DNA of 64,000 nucleotides from Halictus rubicundus (GCF_050948215.1 NC_135150.1:20253943-20317942), one strand, 5' to 3'; numbered from the stretch's first letter, positions 13,160 to 26,811 are shown. The notes: generated by a model not told the origin, from the sequence alone. Numbers and translations are program-made.

Positions 13160-15320
13160 AATGCTTCTGTGGTTTCGCACGCTCGGGAAGGTTCAAGAAC
13201 GCGTCTTGCAAAAATAAAATATGGAATATGGATCATTGAAATCCAAGATGCGTTTACGATATCAATCAGCTCGGTCTGATAAATATTACCAGCGCTATTC
13301 TGGCGAAGTAATAGCCTCTCTCTCTCTCACTCTCTATCTCTCTCTTGCTGATCCGAAGACTCGAAGTTTCGAAACCCGAAAGAAAACAGTTTCCTCGTTT
13401 ATTATAGGTTGTAATGCGGCGAACCGAGGTTCCGGAAGCGAGTGAGTCTGGAGTTGTGAAAGGCGGTTGACAAGTCTGAAAGGAGGTTCATTACCGGCGT
13501 GTAATTGAAGCAGTCCACGCCGTCTTCCGAGGACTATTTTGCAAATTTACGTCTGTTATCGACTGGCGAGGATTTAATAATCCGTGAACAGCTTTGATGT
13601 GCGGGATTGATCGGGGTTGAATGACCCCCTCTTTGCCTCTTTGTCTCGCTTCCCTCTTTCTCGCGGTCAAACCGATGTCAATGATTAAAAAGAGAGAAAG
13701 AGAGGAAGAGAGAGAAAGTGGGAGAGAGGATTTCGGTGTTGAATACGCGTGGAAAAGAAGCGTGGTAAAGCAGACGCGCGCGCGGCCGAGGAAAAAGGCG
13801 TTTAATTTACCGTTTGGTTTCCTCGAGGCTCCGGAGAAAGGCCGCGTTACAAAGGGAGGAGGTTCGCAAACAGCGCAAAACACTTTTGATCGTCAATGCA
13901 CGAGAGCCTGCGTTCGCCATTTTTCCGCGCTGCGCGTTTCGACGCCCCCGTACATACACACGTACATACACGTAATCCTGTTGAACCGCGTTTCTCTTTT
14001 CTCTACCTGTTCTCTAAAGCTTCTCTCCCCCGGCGCCCGGCGGGAACGCCAAGAGGATTTCGAGCATCTAACAAGTTTGTGGGCAAAGCCTTAGCCGAGC
14101 AATTCAACAAATTTTCTGTCTAAACAAATTTCACCCTCGATAGCCCGCCGCGAACGCGAATTCACGCAAATCGCGTTCCCTCGTTCTCCCGAGACTCGGT
14201 TAAACTCGTTACCCCGGCCTTGAACGTCCTGAGTCGCCCTAATCGGACCACAGTCGCTTATTGTTTCTCGGACTCGAGGAGAACGCGATCAAAGTATAAA
14301 GCTTTATTTTATAAACTTCTTCTCTTAGCTTGCTTGCGGTTGGGCTGTTCCCTCGCCTCCTCCATCGCCATTTTGCTAGGTAGATGGAAACAAAAAATTC
14401 TATCGAGTAGGCTAAGAGTGGTATAATGTGACGTATCTAACAGATTCTCCATTGATGGATTGCGTTTTGTAGAAAAAATTTCCAAAAGTAGCTTACGGTT
14501 TTAAGCCATGATCTTGTTTTCTTACTTTGATAATGGTTGGTCTCCACGCCTCCTTCACCGCCATTTTGTTATGGAGATGGTGTTAGAAATTGGATTTGTA
14601 TAGGTTGAGATAAGTATAATGTGACGTACCTAATGCATTTTCTATTTGTTGTCTGCGTTTTGTAGAAAAAATTGCCAATTCGTCGGTTTTACTTTTTCCG
14701 AAAAGAATCAACCAAAAATGGCCTCTACATTACTCAAATTGAATCGTAGATCTTTGAAAGCATTGGTAGAGTAGTTTTTAAATTTTTCTGAGGTGTAACC
14801 AACTATTGTACGAGCACTTCATTCGCAACTGTTTTCCCACCGCGTTCGAGCCCCGCCTCGAAAGCTGTTTCTAAAAAACACGCGATTTTAACCTGTCCAT
14901 TTTTGTGTTTCTCTTTGCACCTGTACCACTTTACGCATTCGTTGTTCCATATATTTGGAGTTGTTCGTGTTTCGACATGCAAAGCAAATGTTTATCAATG
15001 AAACAACTGCGGTAGTTGATGGAACTTGTTGTTCTCTGTAAATGAAACTACCGAGCCGCTTACTACTGCGAGCCATTAATTCGAGAGATATTTTAGTTTG
15101 AATATCATACGGTGCCCGGGAAATGCGTGTTAAAATGTCTCTTGATTAATAGCTTTTGACCACAAACGTTTTACTGATGATGCTCGTGTGTCTTTTATTC
15201 GAACTATTATTTGTAGCCAGTTTCGCGTTCATTAAAATAGACTGATCGCATACGACGGAGCATTAAAAATGACTATTTATAAAAATCTACCACCGTCAGG
15301 TTCGTATTTATTAAATGTGA
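13160..15320. other. Intergenic or unrecognised apart from one tandem duplication
   Basis: CT and GA-rich tracts lie near 13315 and 13690. Otherwise only the ~194-bp duplication at 14340-14700 stands out. No coding evidence. Confidence 0.45.
14340..14700. repeat. Tandem duplication, ~194-bp period
   Basis: CGCCTCCTCCATCGCCATTT at 14353 recurs as CGCCTCCTTCACCGCCATTT at 14547. GTATAATGTGACGTA recurs at 14421 and 14614, and GCGTTTTGTAGAAAAAATT recurs further on. Confidence 0.85.
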
Positions 15321-15329
15321 CTGGTTTAA

Positions 15330-15500
15330 TATTAGGTCGGTAGGGAACTAAAACTGACTACTTTATATTACTTTACAAACATAGGAAGGATAAGAATGTA
15401 TTTATTCAGATTTTTAGCTACATTTATCATAATATATGTTCGGAAAGATAAATTTATCGAATAATTCATGAATGCATCTTTACGATCTCATTAATGAAGA
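15330..15500. mobile_element. piggyBac-type MITE fragment, TTTACGGAGC family
   Basis: TTAA at 15326-15329 is followed by TATTAGGTCGGTAGGGAACT and AAAACTGACT. Downstream, AATTCATGAATGCATCTTTA corresponds to the same internal position in the other copies. The right end is not visible. Confidence 0.55.
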
Positions 15501-16232
15501 ATTCAAATATTTAACACATATTTTAGTTTAAATATCACACAGTGTTCCGAATGAGTTTATACTTTCATCGACTAACAATTTTTCTTATCATTCGTGACGT
15601 TATAATCATATTTTTAAAAAATGTAGACAATCGTCAGAAGATAAAAATTGGTTACTCTGTACAAGGTACAAGAAGCTGAACAATAGCTGCAATAAATCTT
15701 GGCTTTTCTATTCTCAAACCACTGTTAAATAAATTGTCCCGATCTCCCGTGCCATAAACGGACACAAGTATTGCAACTATTTACGAAGTTATGTGAGTTT
15801 ATAAATTTTGTAAAGTTATATTCCTTGTTTTACATAGAGTATTCGTGCATCTCCGATGCATGCACCCACAAACAATAAAAAAAAAAAAGAAAGAAATGCA
15901 ATCTGTATCGAATTATACCAGCCCCGCAACCATAACACTGTTATTCCCACCGCCAGCAGTTGAACCTATTCAATGAGACAGATTCAAATGGGACAGTGTC
16001 TCGGTGCGGTAGCTCGCAGGCTCCTCGCAATAAAGACGCTGTATCTACGATGATAACAATAAAAGAGCGGGAAGGGGTTGCGGCGGGGGGTGTCAGGGGG
16101 TTGTCAGAGGAACTTGTATCTCGTCGTTCGACCGACTTCTTACGGTCCGAGGAGCCTCGACTGTGTCCGTTCGTTCCGTTTTCCCTCGCTTCCGAAATCA
16201 GAATGCGCGATACCTTGTCCGGTGAATATTTC

Positions 16233-16233
<1 letters not shown>

Positions 16234-16268
<35 letters not shown>

Positions 16269-16332
16269 AGAGAGAGAGAGAGAGAGAGAGAGAAAGGCAG
16301 GGAGTAAGAGAGAAAGAGAGAGAGAGAAAGTG
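16234..16332. repeat. Interrupted (GA)n microsatellite
   Basis: Two GA blocks are separated by a TTGA interruption and followed by degenerate GAAA units. The long reading frames here are artefacts of the purine run. Confidence 0.95.
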
Positions 16333-17456
16333 AGTCCGTAGCGAGCCTTCCGGGACGACAAGATTTACGAGACGCGCGAATATTCCCCGCGACCGGCGAA
16401 TATTCTTGCATCATGATGCATCACTTTGTCGAAAGAGCAGAAACGGATTTCGCGAACGAGCCCGAACCCCGCAACGCGACGTTCCTCTTGCCCCCGCGCC
16501 AGCCCCCTCCACCCTCGTCTCGTTCGCCCTCTCGAGCCGACATTTCGCAAGCAGGAATTATGGTGTAATCCTGTTTAAGGCAGTACCGTCGACGAGCCGC
16601 GAATCAAAGCAGGAATTTAAACGTTGCAGATCCGACGAGTTTGCGAGTCTAACGAGCCGCGGACTTGCTCGTCGCGCTCGACTTTCGTGAATACAACCGC
16701 ACGCACCCTTGAAACACAGAGGAACGGGCTCGAAACGGTTCGAAACACTCCCGGGAATATCCTCCATGCGGCCCCGGAGTTCGCAATTGATTATTTTCTG
16801 GTTAGTTGCCTGATTGATTGTTTCAAGCACTCGGGGAGATCGTAGTCGTTAATCGATGCATTGTTTCTCGAGTAAATCAGTGATCGTGTAGCCTGCGGAT
16901 TTTTGCGAAAAATGAACATTCTTGTTGTATCAATTACGAGAAGCTGAAGTTCAATAGAAAGGCTATAGTCGGGTTTGCAGGTCAAATCTGCCCCCGGCGG
17001 TATTTTTTTCTAATTTGAGCCATTCGATAGCCTACCAAAAAAGAGACCTTTCAGCCAAGTTTTAGCCCGATACCTTATCTGTAAGGGTAGTTACAGAGGA
17101 AAATCGAAAATTGGAAAAACTCGAAAAAATGCAGATTTCATATGGAAATCGAAGAGACACTAGAACAGAATTAATTTAGCAATGAGAAGTCCTAAGTATC
17201 ATACTTAATTCTTTTCAAATTCCTGCGTTTGGTGCGTCATAGTTGGAAAAAACAAGAACCACTTTTTTCAACGTTTTTTCCGTGAAAAACTAAGTTATAA
17301 TTATTGTAAAAATATATTATGTTTCTTCTCGTAGTACATTGACTGTCGTTTCAGTCACACGTGGGTAACACTATCATGTGATTATATTTAAAAATTTATT
17401 TTAATTGTGACATGTAAGTGTATTCGACTCGACCGATTTTTATTGGAATTGTTTAA

Positions 17457-17638
17457 CATTAGGTTTACGGAGCACTAAAAGTGACTGTTTTACGTTACTT
17501 TATAAAATAGCAAGAATATGCTGGCCAAATCTTTGGCCACTCTTTTAATAACATATACCGAATAAAATTAATTTGTTGAATAATTGTAAATTATAAATAA
17601 TTGAACCCGTCATTTTGACGGGTCCCGTAATCCTAGTC
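17457..17638. mobile_element. piggyBac-type MITE, TTTACGGAGC family
   Basis: The left end is TTAA (17453-17456), then CATTAGGTTTACGGAGCAC and AAAAGTGACTG. The right end contains CCCGTCATTTTGACGGG and then CCCGTAATCCTAGTCAC, a degraded inverse of the left end. There is no second intact TTAA. Related copies lie near 15330, 24906 and 51530. Confidence 0.65.
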
Positions 17639-17859
17639 ACTGCAATAAATTTTAACTCTCCAGTTTCGGTTTCGATAATTAAATGCTTTGATTTTGTGAG
17701 ATTCTTTGAGGTTAATATAAGGTTAATTGAGGTTAATATTCGGCAGTTGACGTGTTAATAATTTTAATAAGTTGAGAGTTAATCTGACATTTGTATTGTT
17801 TTTCATCCGGCCTTTTTACAGCCTAGTGATTGCATTTGCTACAATGGAATAATTAAACT

Positions 17860-18060
17860 GTAATCATAGTCAGCTAGATTACTGAAAATAAAATTTCTGA
17901 GTTAATCATGCTCACCGATTACATTTGCTTCGCTTGTTCCAGTTATTCATTAATCATGATTGCTGCATTACTTAGTAATCATATCAATTAATCATGAGCA
18001 TATTATATGTATGCAATATAATCATTAATCATGAATATAATCGTGAATCATTAATTGGAC
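17860..18060. promoter_or_regulatory. Cluster of ATTAATCATGA-like motifs
   Basis: TTAATCATG or its close variants occur about five times in 200 bp (near 17904, 17950, 17996, 18024 and 18045), with TGATTAAT-type cores on the complement. These resemble homeodomain (Hox/Exd-like) sites, but the tract is AT-rich and a degenerate repeat is equally possible. Confidence 0.3.
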
Positions 18061-18617
18061 TACTTTTTAACCGATTCTGGCTGAGCTGCGTGCAATTAAC
18101 AATAAGCTCTCACGTCTCTTACGTTTGATAAATTTTCCAAATTGATTCAATCAAAAATCGAATTGTCTAAATTAATACGTTGATTGCCACGTCCTGACAC
18201 ACTATTGAAAATTAATTTTATAGGTGCAAATACAATTTCATTAAAATTTATGGGATGTGAAAGATTTAAGGAAGCAATCTCTGTAATAAAATATAACTGC
18301 AGTTTCGGTCTCGTTAATACAATTACTTTGGTTTTGTGAGACCTATTTTTTTACATTCCCCATCCTGTCATTCGATGAATGGCTAATAGAAAATCTTTGG
18401 TAAGCCTCTCACAATTTATAGCATTTGAATGCTCTATCACGAGGCGTTATATCTTTTTAGAGCCCCTTTATTGGCCATTTGATTTAAACGAATTCAAAGC
18501 ACCGCGTTTTACCCCGTACGACGATGTTCCTTTATAAATTTAAAATCTTTTAAAGCTCTTTAATTTTAAAGCTCCCGCCACTAAACCGTTTTATAAAGAA
18601 GAGAAACTTCGGTGACA

Positions 18618-18754
18618 CAGTGTTACATTTCCACTCTTCGGCGTCCGAGGCCTCTCGAGCTTCGCGGCCCATCACGGGGTACACCTCGCGGTAGTGGGGA
18701 TAATTCCGCGACGTTTATCATCCAGGCAGTGGCGACAAATATAGAGAAATCACT
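18618..18754. mobile_element. pogo-like MITE fragment
   Basis: This inverted copy lacks about 60 bp at its left side. It is recognisable from GTTACATTTCCACTCTTCGG, the CGCGGTAGTGGGGATAATTC segment and the right end ATATAGAGAAATCACT. Confidence 0.7.
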
Positions 18755-18759
18755 TTAAT

Positions 18760-21717
18760 TTGTAGTCTCATGAAATTGACAGGAACGTGGTCATTAGAAT
18801 AGTCCAGGATTTTTATTCTAGCATACCTGCACGAAATAATACTAATTGACTACGAATTGTAAAAATTGATCGAACCAACAGGTGCAAATTTCTCTAATGA
18901 CGAAGTATATAAGACAAATTTCCTTTTTTCTTCTAGTAAATTACAAACGTCAAGGAAGTTCCGAATGATTGTTATCGTAAAATAAATTTTAGTGCAAGCA
19001 CAGATGATCGACTCGTCGTAGGGTCATGGGAAGAAGTTAGATTCGCGCTTCTGGCGACACGTATTACCGCTGGATAGCGTGATGGGACGGTTCAAGGATC
19101 GTCGTCTGCTCGTTCGTCAGCCCGAGCTGCATAATGCACGCGGTGCAGCTACTCGACCGGACTGAAAAATGGAATGGCCCGGGACACGGCAGTCGGTGCA
19201 GCACGTCGAAACGCGGACCCCTCGAATCCCCCGCATTATTTATTTAATGCCAGCTGCTGCCCGATACCCGGCGATCTAAACGCCCCCGCGAGCTACCATT
19301 TTTCGCTCATCCTTCCCCCTCTTCACCCCTTCAATTTTGCCACTAGTGAACGCTCTTCAATCACTTGCATATCGTTAGACCTGCAAAGAATTTTCCTTCT
19401 CCTGTATCAATTTTATTTATCAAAGGAACGACAACTGGAGAGTTAGTCGATCAGTGTAAACCCGTCAGCATGAAAACTCAGATAATTGACCCTTAAGAAT
19501 ACTAACGTGCTCTTTGTAATGAGTCTCGGACCAAGACCAGATTTCAAGAAAAGTCTGGAAAAATTCTGGGGTTATTGCAGTTTCTAATTTATTGTACAAG
19601 TGATATTTTTGAGAATGTTTACACCTGTTTGCGATAATAGTACAAATTCTGAAGAAATGGTGATGGTGATGAGCAGACTGCGGATTTTATGAGAAGAATC
19701 TGGAACATGAAAAAAATTAAAATAATGGAAGGATATCGATTTTCAGCTTGTTAAAATTATTAAAGCAAGAAGGAAGTTTCTATTTGACTCATGTGCCTGG
19801 CAATTAATGAGGAGTGTTACTATACAAGCAGTGCGTCGGACTTCAACTTTTCCTGCACCGTACAACATAGAAGAGATCTTGTAAAAATTATTCGTTTGCT
19901 TCGTCCAGTCTCCAACTCCATGTGCTGGAAATCGTGCATGCGAAAGCGTTGTGTACAACACAAAATCGATAACAAAGTGCACAGCTATTATTACTAGCCA
20001 AGTGGTCGTTTCGAGATCATTTTGAAACGACACCGTGTAATTCCCAAAAGTTTGTTGCTGGCCGTAAAAAACGATCGTTTTCTAGTGAATTCGAAATTAG
20101 TTAACCGACCAGTGGTAAAATGTCAACGTGGTAAAAATAGTCCGCCGGTAAGCAGAATCCGAATGAAACTATCGACGCCGGCTTGTACAATCGACTACGG
20201 AACGGTGTAATCGAGGAAACATGTTAATTATTCCAGAGCTGTTAAAAGGCGCTTGCAAATGCATGGCTCGAAGTAAGTATTTATAAAACGGTGTTCTGAA
20301 AATCGAGGAAAACGTACCCTCCGGAGTAGGAAGAATGTATGCAGCGACCTACAAATTAAATGACCAATCGATTAGCTCCGGTAATAACTGGATTTTAATT
20401 GGTCTGATTGTAATCCGATATTGAATTGATGGGAGTCACGGCTTTAAAAATACATGGGGGACACGAATCCGTTCTATATTATTGTCTTACATGGATGGGG
20501 AAAATGACGCAGAAAATAAACGGACACTAGAATTACACTGAATTAAAACGTGCAAGTTATCAGATTTGAAAGACTGGACATTCTTAATAATAGAACTACA
20601 AGACTCATTAAGTGACAGGTTCTAGATTTATTTCATAATTGAAGAGTTCAGAGGTAGGAGCAATTAACGAACTTTCGAATTTATTTTACATTTCACTGCT
20701 ATAGCACTTGGCTGCTGTTTAACTTTTTCCATTTGAAATCGATTTTCTTCGCCCCTTGTGCTATGATTTATTTTACAATGATTAGGGCTTTCTTGCCATT
20801 TATAATTTTCTCAGCAGAAAACACTGCATTTCTATGTTTTATCTCGGTTTAAGAAATTAATACCTAATGTAAACATTTAGGACGGGATTAGTATGACAAA
20901 AATCGAAAGAACCTTTAAAAATTCTCTCGTGCTAATCCAATTATCAAATTGTAAGGGAATGAATGATTGGAACTGTAAAAGTTAAAAATGCTTTTCAGAA
21001 AATTTTATAGATCGGTAGATCTATCAATGATCGAGCGAGGCAATTTTTAGCGCGCGTATTTTTCAGCCCCTCCCACGGACGAGGTTGACAAATTAATTTG
21101 AACTCTGCCCGAGGGCAAGGAATCGATGATTTGTCTTCGTGCAATTACCAGAGACTTTGTGAAAGTTTATCGAGGTCATCCCGTCGGGGTCGGGATCTTG
21201 GCGGCTATAAAATATCCGGGAAAGAATCCGAATCGCACGGTCAATGATTCGTGAACTCCTGATCGGCTGGTGTACCTCGAAATGAAGAAACTTTCCGAAT
21301 CGAACGCGTCATACTTATCTCCTTATGAACGGTCCGATTGCCCCAAACAACCCTAGCTTCTCCGAGAACCATTCGGCGAAGTATTGTTCGATGGCGATCT
21401 ACGTCCCTGCCGGTCCTTGAGAAGACATCCGCCATATTGTGTGGAAATTGTCCTGTTTACTGTGGCTGCACAATCAGTTATTCCACCCCTCTCATCCTCC
21501 CCCTCCTAGTAATCTTTTTTTAATTTTTTTTCTCCAGAAGTTAAAGTACATATGTCAGTTCAGATTAGAATAATTCAGATCAATTTAAGAAACGAAATGC
21601 CAGCTTTATAAGGAATCTTAAGTAAATAATCGTCGATAATTAATGTGTTAACACACAGAGGTCCTAACACAGTCTCTCACTACATAAATATTGTCTTATA
21701 ATTATTTTTCACACACA

Positions 21718-21775
<58 letters not shown>

Positions 21776-22430
21776 GGAGGGTTCTGTGAGTTCAATACCT
21801 ATTGTTTCTCGATCTCCAGATCACAACTTTGTGAGGCATTTATCAAACAGTGCGTCACAAACGTACTTACTATAGTTCATTATTAAATACAGTGTGTTGC
21901 GGCAGAATGTTGAAAGCAAAAATGTAACAGACAGATTAACAGTAAAGACACATTAAAATGGTTTTCTAAAACATAAATTTTTACCTTTAATATTATCATC
22001 TTTTATTCACAACTCGTTTCACTGGTTTGAAGATTATTTCTGACAAAAATAAAATGAAACTACGTTTATTAATTTTTATTCGTGTGCACGTTTTGTACGT
22101 CAGAATGAATCGTCAGCCATAAACGCATAAAATACACCAGACACATCAAACAAAATCCTCTGTCTAAAAAATCGAAAACCACTGTTCCTGCATTCAACTG
22201 ACACTAAAACTGTGCTTCTCTTTACTCTCGAATTAATGCCACTCAATTTGTACCGTCATTTTTCAGGGTATGCTGTAAGTTGATTAAAAGTATACAAAAT
22301 GGCAACCTAATAGCAATAAACGTCATCAGGCTCCCAGATTAGTTACAGGCTCGATAAGTGACGACGACTAATCACAGATATCACGTAAACGAATTTGAGA
22401 ATTTCTTGCGAGGTCTACACCGTTCGAGCC
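18760..22430. other. Intergenic or unrecognised: no gene seen
   Basis: Mostly AT-rich, with a solo CCGCAGTCTA-family end at 19673 and the CA/TA microsatellite at 21711. A palindromic TGTGTTAACACA at 21648 resembles two TTAA-element ends back to back. Confidence 0.45.
21711..21772. repeat. Compound (CA)n(TA)26 microsatellite
   Basis: A short CACACA run passes directly into 26 perfect TA units. Confidence 0.95.
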
Positions 22431-22576
22431 GCGTTTTTCTCGTGAGGTCGAGCCAATCAGTGACGGATGCGATTTACGATGGGCCGAGGTGTGTCGCCAC
22501 AGTCTGATTGCCGCGATAACGATTTCTTCGACCGCGTCCCCATAATTGACGCCCCGATCCCCGTACGTTTACACCT

Positions 22577-22611
<35 letters not shown>

Positions 22612-22622
22612 AACGACGACGT
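22577..22622. repeat. (CGA)n trinucleotide repeat
   Basis: About 14 CGA/GAC units occur with one AAC variant, inside a GC-rich stretch. It gives an Asp or Arg run on the plus strand and a Val run on the minus strand. Confidence 0.93.
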
Positions 22623-23234
22623 CGATTTCTTTCGTGGCGACGACGCGACGCGTTACGGCCCGAATCGAGGAAGGCGAATCGTAGATCCGCGCGAAATACA
22701 TACTTCTTTCATTCTTTCCCGGAACGGACGACGATTTATCGATTCACCGGGGCACACGGGCGAAACTATCGTCTGGGAGAAAGTACAGGAAACGGTGGGA
22801 ACTCGCTCGAAACTTCTCGGGAAGAGTTTCGAGGGCGCCGCTTTTCGTAGACGTCGTCGTCGCGATCGATGCTCCGCCGCGGCCGACTCGTTTCGGACAG
22901 TATTTTAGAATTTAGGACGATCAGTATTGCGGTCGCATGATACATCGCCGGAAAGTGGGCGGAGGAGTCTGTCGGTGGTCATTGCATTCGCGAATGTTCC
23001 GGTCGGAAAGACGGAAGACAATTTAGGAGATGGTCGTTAAAAAAAGTGTATTCTCTTCAGCACTCCGAGCGTCACGTGTACCAAAAATTGAAGACGAAAT
23101 TATTCGTCTATGTTTGTAAATCTATTGCAATAATTTAATTCAATTACGATTTGCAAAATGCTAGATGGGTCACAGAGTATTCTTAGAGTCATTCATCCCT
23201 TCTTGCCTCTTCGTCAATCGCAAGATTGTTCCCG

Positions 23235-23535
23235 ACCCCCTGAGTTCAAAATGATTTTTGTATTATTTTTTCTACAGAATTGTGTGTTGGTGTTTGGCTA
23301 GGCATATAGCCCGATTCAGGACGAATTCCTTGAACTGCAATACATTGATCTTCCAAGGTCATTGAATGGTCAATCGTTCTTAAGATTGTCATGGACTCCC
23401 TGCGTTCATAATAATTTTTGTATTATTTTTTATACAGAACTGTGTGTTGGCGTTTGGCTAGGCATATAGCCCGATTCAGGACGAATTCATTGAGCTACAA
23501 TATATTGATCTTCCAAGGTCATTCGATGTCATTCA
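23235..23535. repeat. Tandem duplication, 160-bp period
   Basis: TGTGTGTTGG plus GTTTGGCTAGGCATATAGCC occurs at 23281 and 23441. The shared block extends from TTTTTGTATTATTTTTT to TTGATCTTCCAAGGTCATT. The two units are about 90% alike over most of their length by eye. Confidence 0.9.
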
Positions 23536-24905
23536 TAGCCGTTGAAAGCTAGCCTCCGTTAAACGAGCTTAAAATTGTTCCTCGCCCTTTGTATTTGAAC
23601 GGAAGTCCTCGAGCATCAATCAAATAATTTATTCTATCCCTAAACGATAGTTCCGCACACTCGAGCTCCAAACTACGAAAATTCATCCGTCAGTTGGAAT
23701 CGCTCGCCCGCCGGACAGAAAGGCATCGAGCAGCGCCGAGGCGGAAGCGTCGAAAAATATGATCCACTAATGAACGATCCACCTCGGTTGGAAACTAGAC
23801 AAAAAGATCGAAACGGGGAGGAACAGAGAGGCGGATAGAGGGTCGCCACGTCGGAAAAACCCGTCGTCCGTCGGTGGATAGGAATGGGGAATAGATTTTT
23901 TCCCGCGGATATCAGCGGGAAAACGGCCGTGGTTCCGGGAGCGACGGCGCCAGAGCCGCAAACAGCTTCTATTGCTTCGGCGGGTGTCTGCCGCGCGGAA
24001 TGAGATAAGGACAACGTCAACAAGAGAAGGTTTACGGGTTCCCCGGGCTGCGTTTCGCCATACTTTTATACGCGTCGCCGTCGTGACGAGAGAAAAGAGA
24101 GCCGAGCCGCCCGCCACCAAGAAAACGCCACCGTCGTCGTCGCCGTTGTCGTAACTGTCGTCGACAGTGGCGGCTAAGGTCACCGACGCCGTGGCCGGAA
24201 AACTGTTAGAGAGGGATGAACATCCCCCTGGCGTCCTGGACCTCGTAAAGAAGCCTGGCGCCAACCACCACCATCGGCAACCCCCATAGCGCGGGAATCG
24301 CTCGGACGGGGGATGAGTTATTTACCCTCGCGGGACGCGAGAGCAACCGGGGGAAACGAAACCGCGCTGTTTTTCTTCGCGAACGCGTAACGAGCCACGT
24401 CGAATGGGATTCCGATAAGTTATTCCTACCCCCTTCGTGCCACCACACCCCCCTTACACCCCCGCCACCCTAGCCGGTAGTTAAGATTGATGGTTTTCGG
24501 GCTAGACGATCATCAGTGTTACACGCTCGAGGCTCCGCGATGGCTGCGAACCGACCCCTCTTCCTCTTCTGGCTCTTCTTCCTCTTCTCTCGGTGTACAC
24601 CGATCCTTTCAGCTTTCTATCCGCGCCGCAATAATCCCTCTCCAGTCGATCTGTTTCTACAGCCTGTTTTACGGCTGGGTGTTTCGTGTCTGCCTGTTTA
24701 TGCCCTATTCCAGGGATAGAAACTGCCATCGTTTCCGCGGGATGTCGTACTATCAGGGAATAGATTAAATCCTGAATTTGTTGCGATGGAAGCGGAAATG
24801 GAGGCTGCGATCTTTATTGGGGGTTGTAAAGGTGCTTGGTTGCTCGATCAGAGGAGTGTGTTCGGTGACTTCTGAGAGACTTGTTTGGACTGATGAAGAG
24901 TTTAA

Positions 24906-25100
24906 CCCTAGGTTCACGGAGCATTAAAAGTGACTTTTTAATTATTATACATTATTGTACAAAAATAAGAATTTGCCTGTCCAAATTTTTAGCCATTGTT
25001 TTACTAGTATATACCCAAAGAAATAGATTTGTTGAACAATTCCTCGTGGATGCACCTTTACAATCTCAATAATAATAGAACCCGTCTTTTCACACCCTTT
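24906..25100. mobile_element. piggyBac-type MITE fragment, TTTACGGAGC family
   Basis: After TTAA (24902-24905) comes CCCTAGGTTCACGGAGCATT and AAAAGTGACT, then an AT-rich interior with GTGGATGCACCTTTACAATC and AGAACCCGTC. This matches the 17457 copy in order. The right terminus is degraded. Confidence 0.6.
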
Positions 25101-26598
25101 GAGGTGTCAACCCTTAACTCCTTATTACAAAAAATTGTTACAAAAAAAAAAAGAAATAATAATATTGTCATATTGTAAAAAAATACATAACTCATACAGT
25201 TTTGATTGCTCAACAAAAATGACTATTAAACTCCAAATACCAATAAACACGTGTGCAAAATCTTAACGCAAACGGTGTGATTCAATTCTTCTGAAGAAAA
25301 TTCTTAAAAATTCTTTACCAGTCAAATTCAATTATATTCGAGTTCTTGATAGGCATCGTCATTTCCACGCACGATTGCTATCTAGGATTAAAAATTAAAT
25401 ATTCACGTTTTCGGTGGGAATTGTCATAGTCCGGTTATCTAGGATTACAGACAACCATCAGTAGTTTTTGTTATTTGCGTAGACGTAGCGTCGCAACTTC
25501 CGTCTTCCGTGTATTCGGCGCGGCGCGGCTCGGCGGAGCAATAAGGATTATTACTGTTATTGTTAATTTTCGTGATCTTCCTGAGGAGACAGCCATCTAG
25601 AAATTAACTGGAAGTTGGCGTCGCGGCGCGGCGGTCCTTGCTCGGAATTCTCCAACGATCTTGTTGCATTAGCGTTCCCGGGGCTCGCGAACACGACTCG
25701 CTTTCATTTCACCAGCGATTATTATCGCCGTTTTCCTCGTTTACGCACCCCGACTCCCCGGCTACGTGACGCCCCTGAATAAAAAAAATATATATATACA
25801 CGATGGGGGCGTTTTATTGCGGCCCTGTCCCCGCGTATTACCCGTCCCTTGGAGACCCTTTATTCGTCGTTCGGCTGTAATTCGCGAAACCGTTTCCGTG
25901 TTTTCCTCGCAACTGGCTGTTCGACGCTCGTATCGCAGGGACTTTATAACAATCGGTGATTCTGCCTCGTTGGAACCTCGGATAAGCATCGGCGGAAATA
26001 AACTCGTGTCATCGGGCCGTTTCAGTATTCTTTGGAATTCCCTCCGCGCTCGGGGCAACGGCCTTTTGTGTCAACTACTGCAGTTCGTGCTCCTGAATCG
26101 ATTTTCTGCGAGTCTAATTTGATCAATGCTAGCACTCGACCTATATTAGACACGTAATTTTCGTCCATTCGTTCTTAATCATTCGGAGGCGTCACAAAAT
26201 TGGAGCATCCCAAAGTTGATTTGCACGTGACCAGATTATTACATACGTTACCACTTGATTGCCACTGTTTCTTGAAGTTGATATGAAGAATATGAAAGAA
26301 TCGAATTAATCAACATATAACATTCGCCACAACAACGAAATTTGTAGAACAATTATAATTCGCACAGATCTGCAGAACGTTTTTCGTAAATGTGCAATAC
26401 GGGCCCACATCAAAATTTATAAAAAAAGCAACTTTTAGTATGTTCTCTGCAATCCCGACCAATTGCAATTTTTCTTGCATTTTTTTCATTGTTCCAACTC
26501 CACAACAAGATGTATGGTGCAACATTTAATACGCATGAAATGCATAAAATCGTACAGAATTAAGAAGTCCGAGGTTGGAAGAAACCTGGTCTGGATCA

Positions 26599-26783
26599 GT
26601 GTCGCCAGATGAGGGGAGGGAGCACGAATCGAGGGGAAGACGTTACCCTCTCTCTGCCAGTACAAGAGTGTGCACGACAGGGACGAAATGCGTCACGTGA
26701 TCGGGCCGTGGCGGAATCATGGGGGAATGGCGCGGTAGAAGGGGAAATTAGAGTGGGGGAACAAGTCTTGATCTGTCGACTAT
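26599..26783. repeat. Second, inverted copy of the CACGTG element
   Basis: It matches the complement of 2754-2924 through CGTCACGTGATCGGGCCGTG, GCGGTAGAAGGGGAAAT and AGTGGGGGAACAAGTCTTGA. Only one of the two CACGTG boxes is conserved (near 26694). It adjoins a pogo-like MITE. Confidence 0.7.
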
Positions 26784-26811
26784 GACAACTCGGTTCTTGG
26801 AAATGAATACG

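Larger units (their letters stand above)
22440..24460. other. GC-rich stretches without a recognisable gene
   Basis: Two CpG-rich blocks (22440-22920 and 23670-24460) contain overlapping ORFs on both strands, with Asp/Arg/Val runs from CGA repeats. Between them is a 160-bp tandem duplication. I recognise no protein family. Promoter or UTR sequence of an unseen gene is possible. Confidence 0.3.

Noticed and set aside
22546..22908. 120-codon ORF with an Asp run
   Set aside because: It depends on a CGA trinucleotide repeat, shows no domain, and overlaps equally open frames on both strands.
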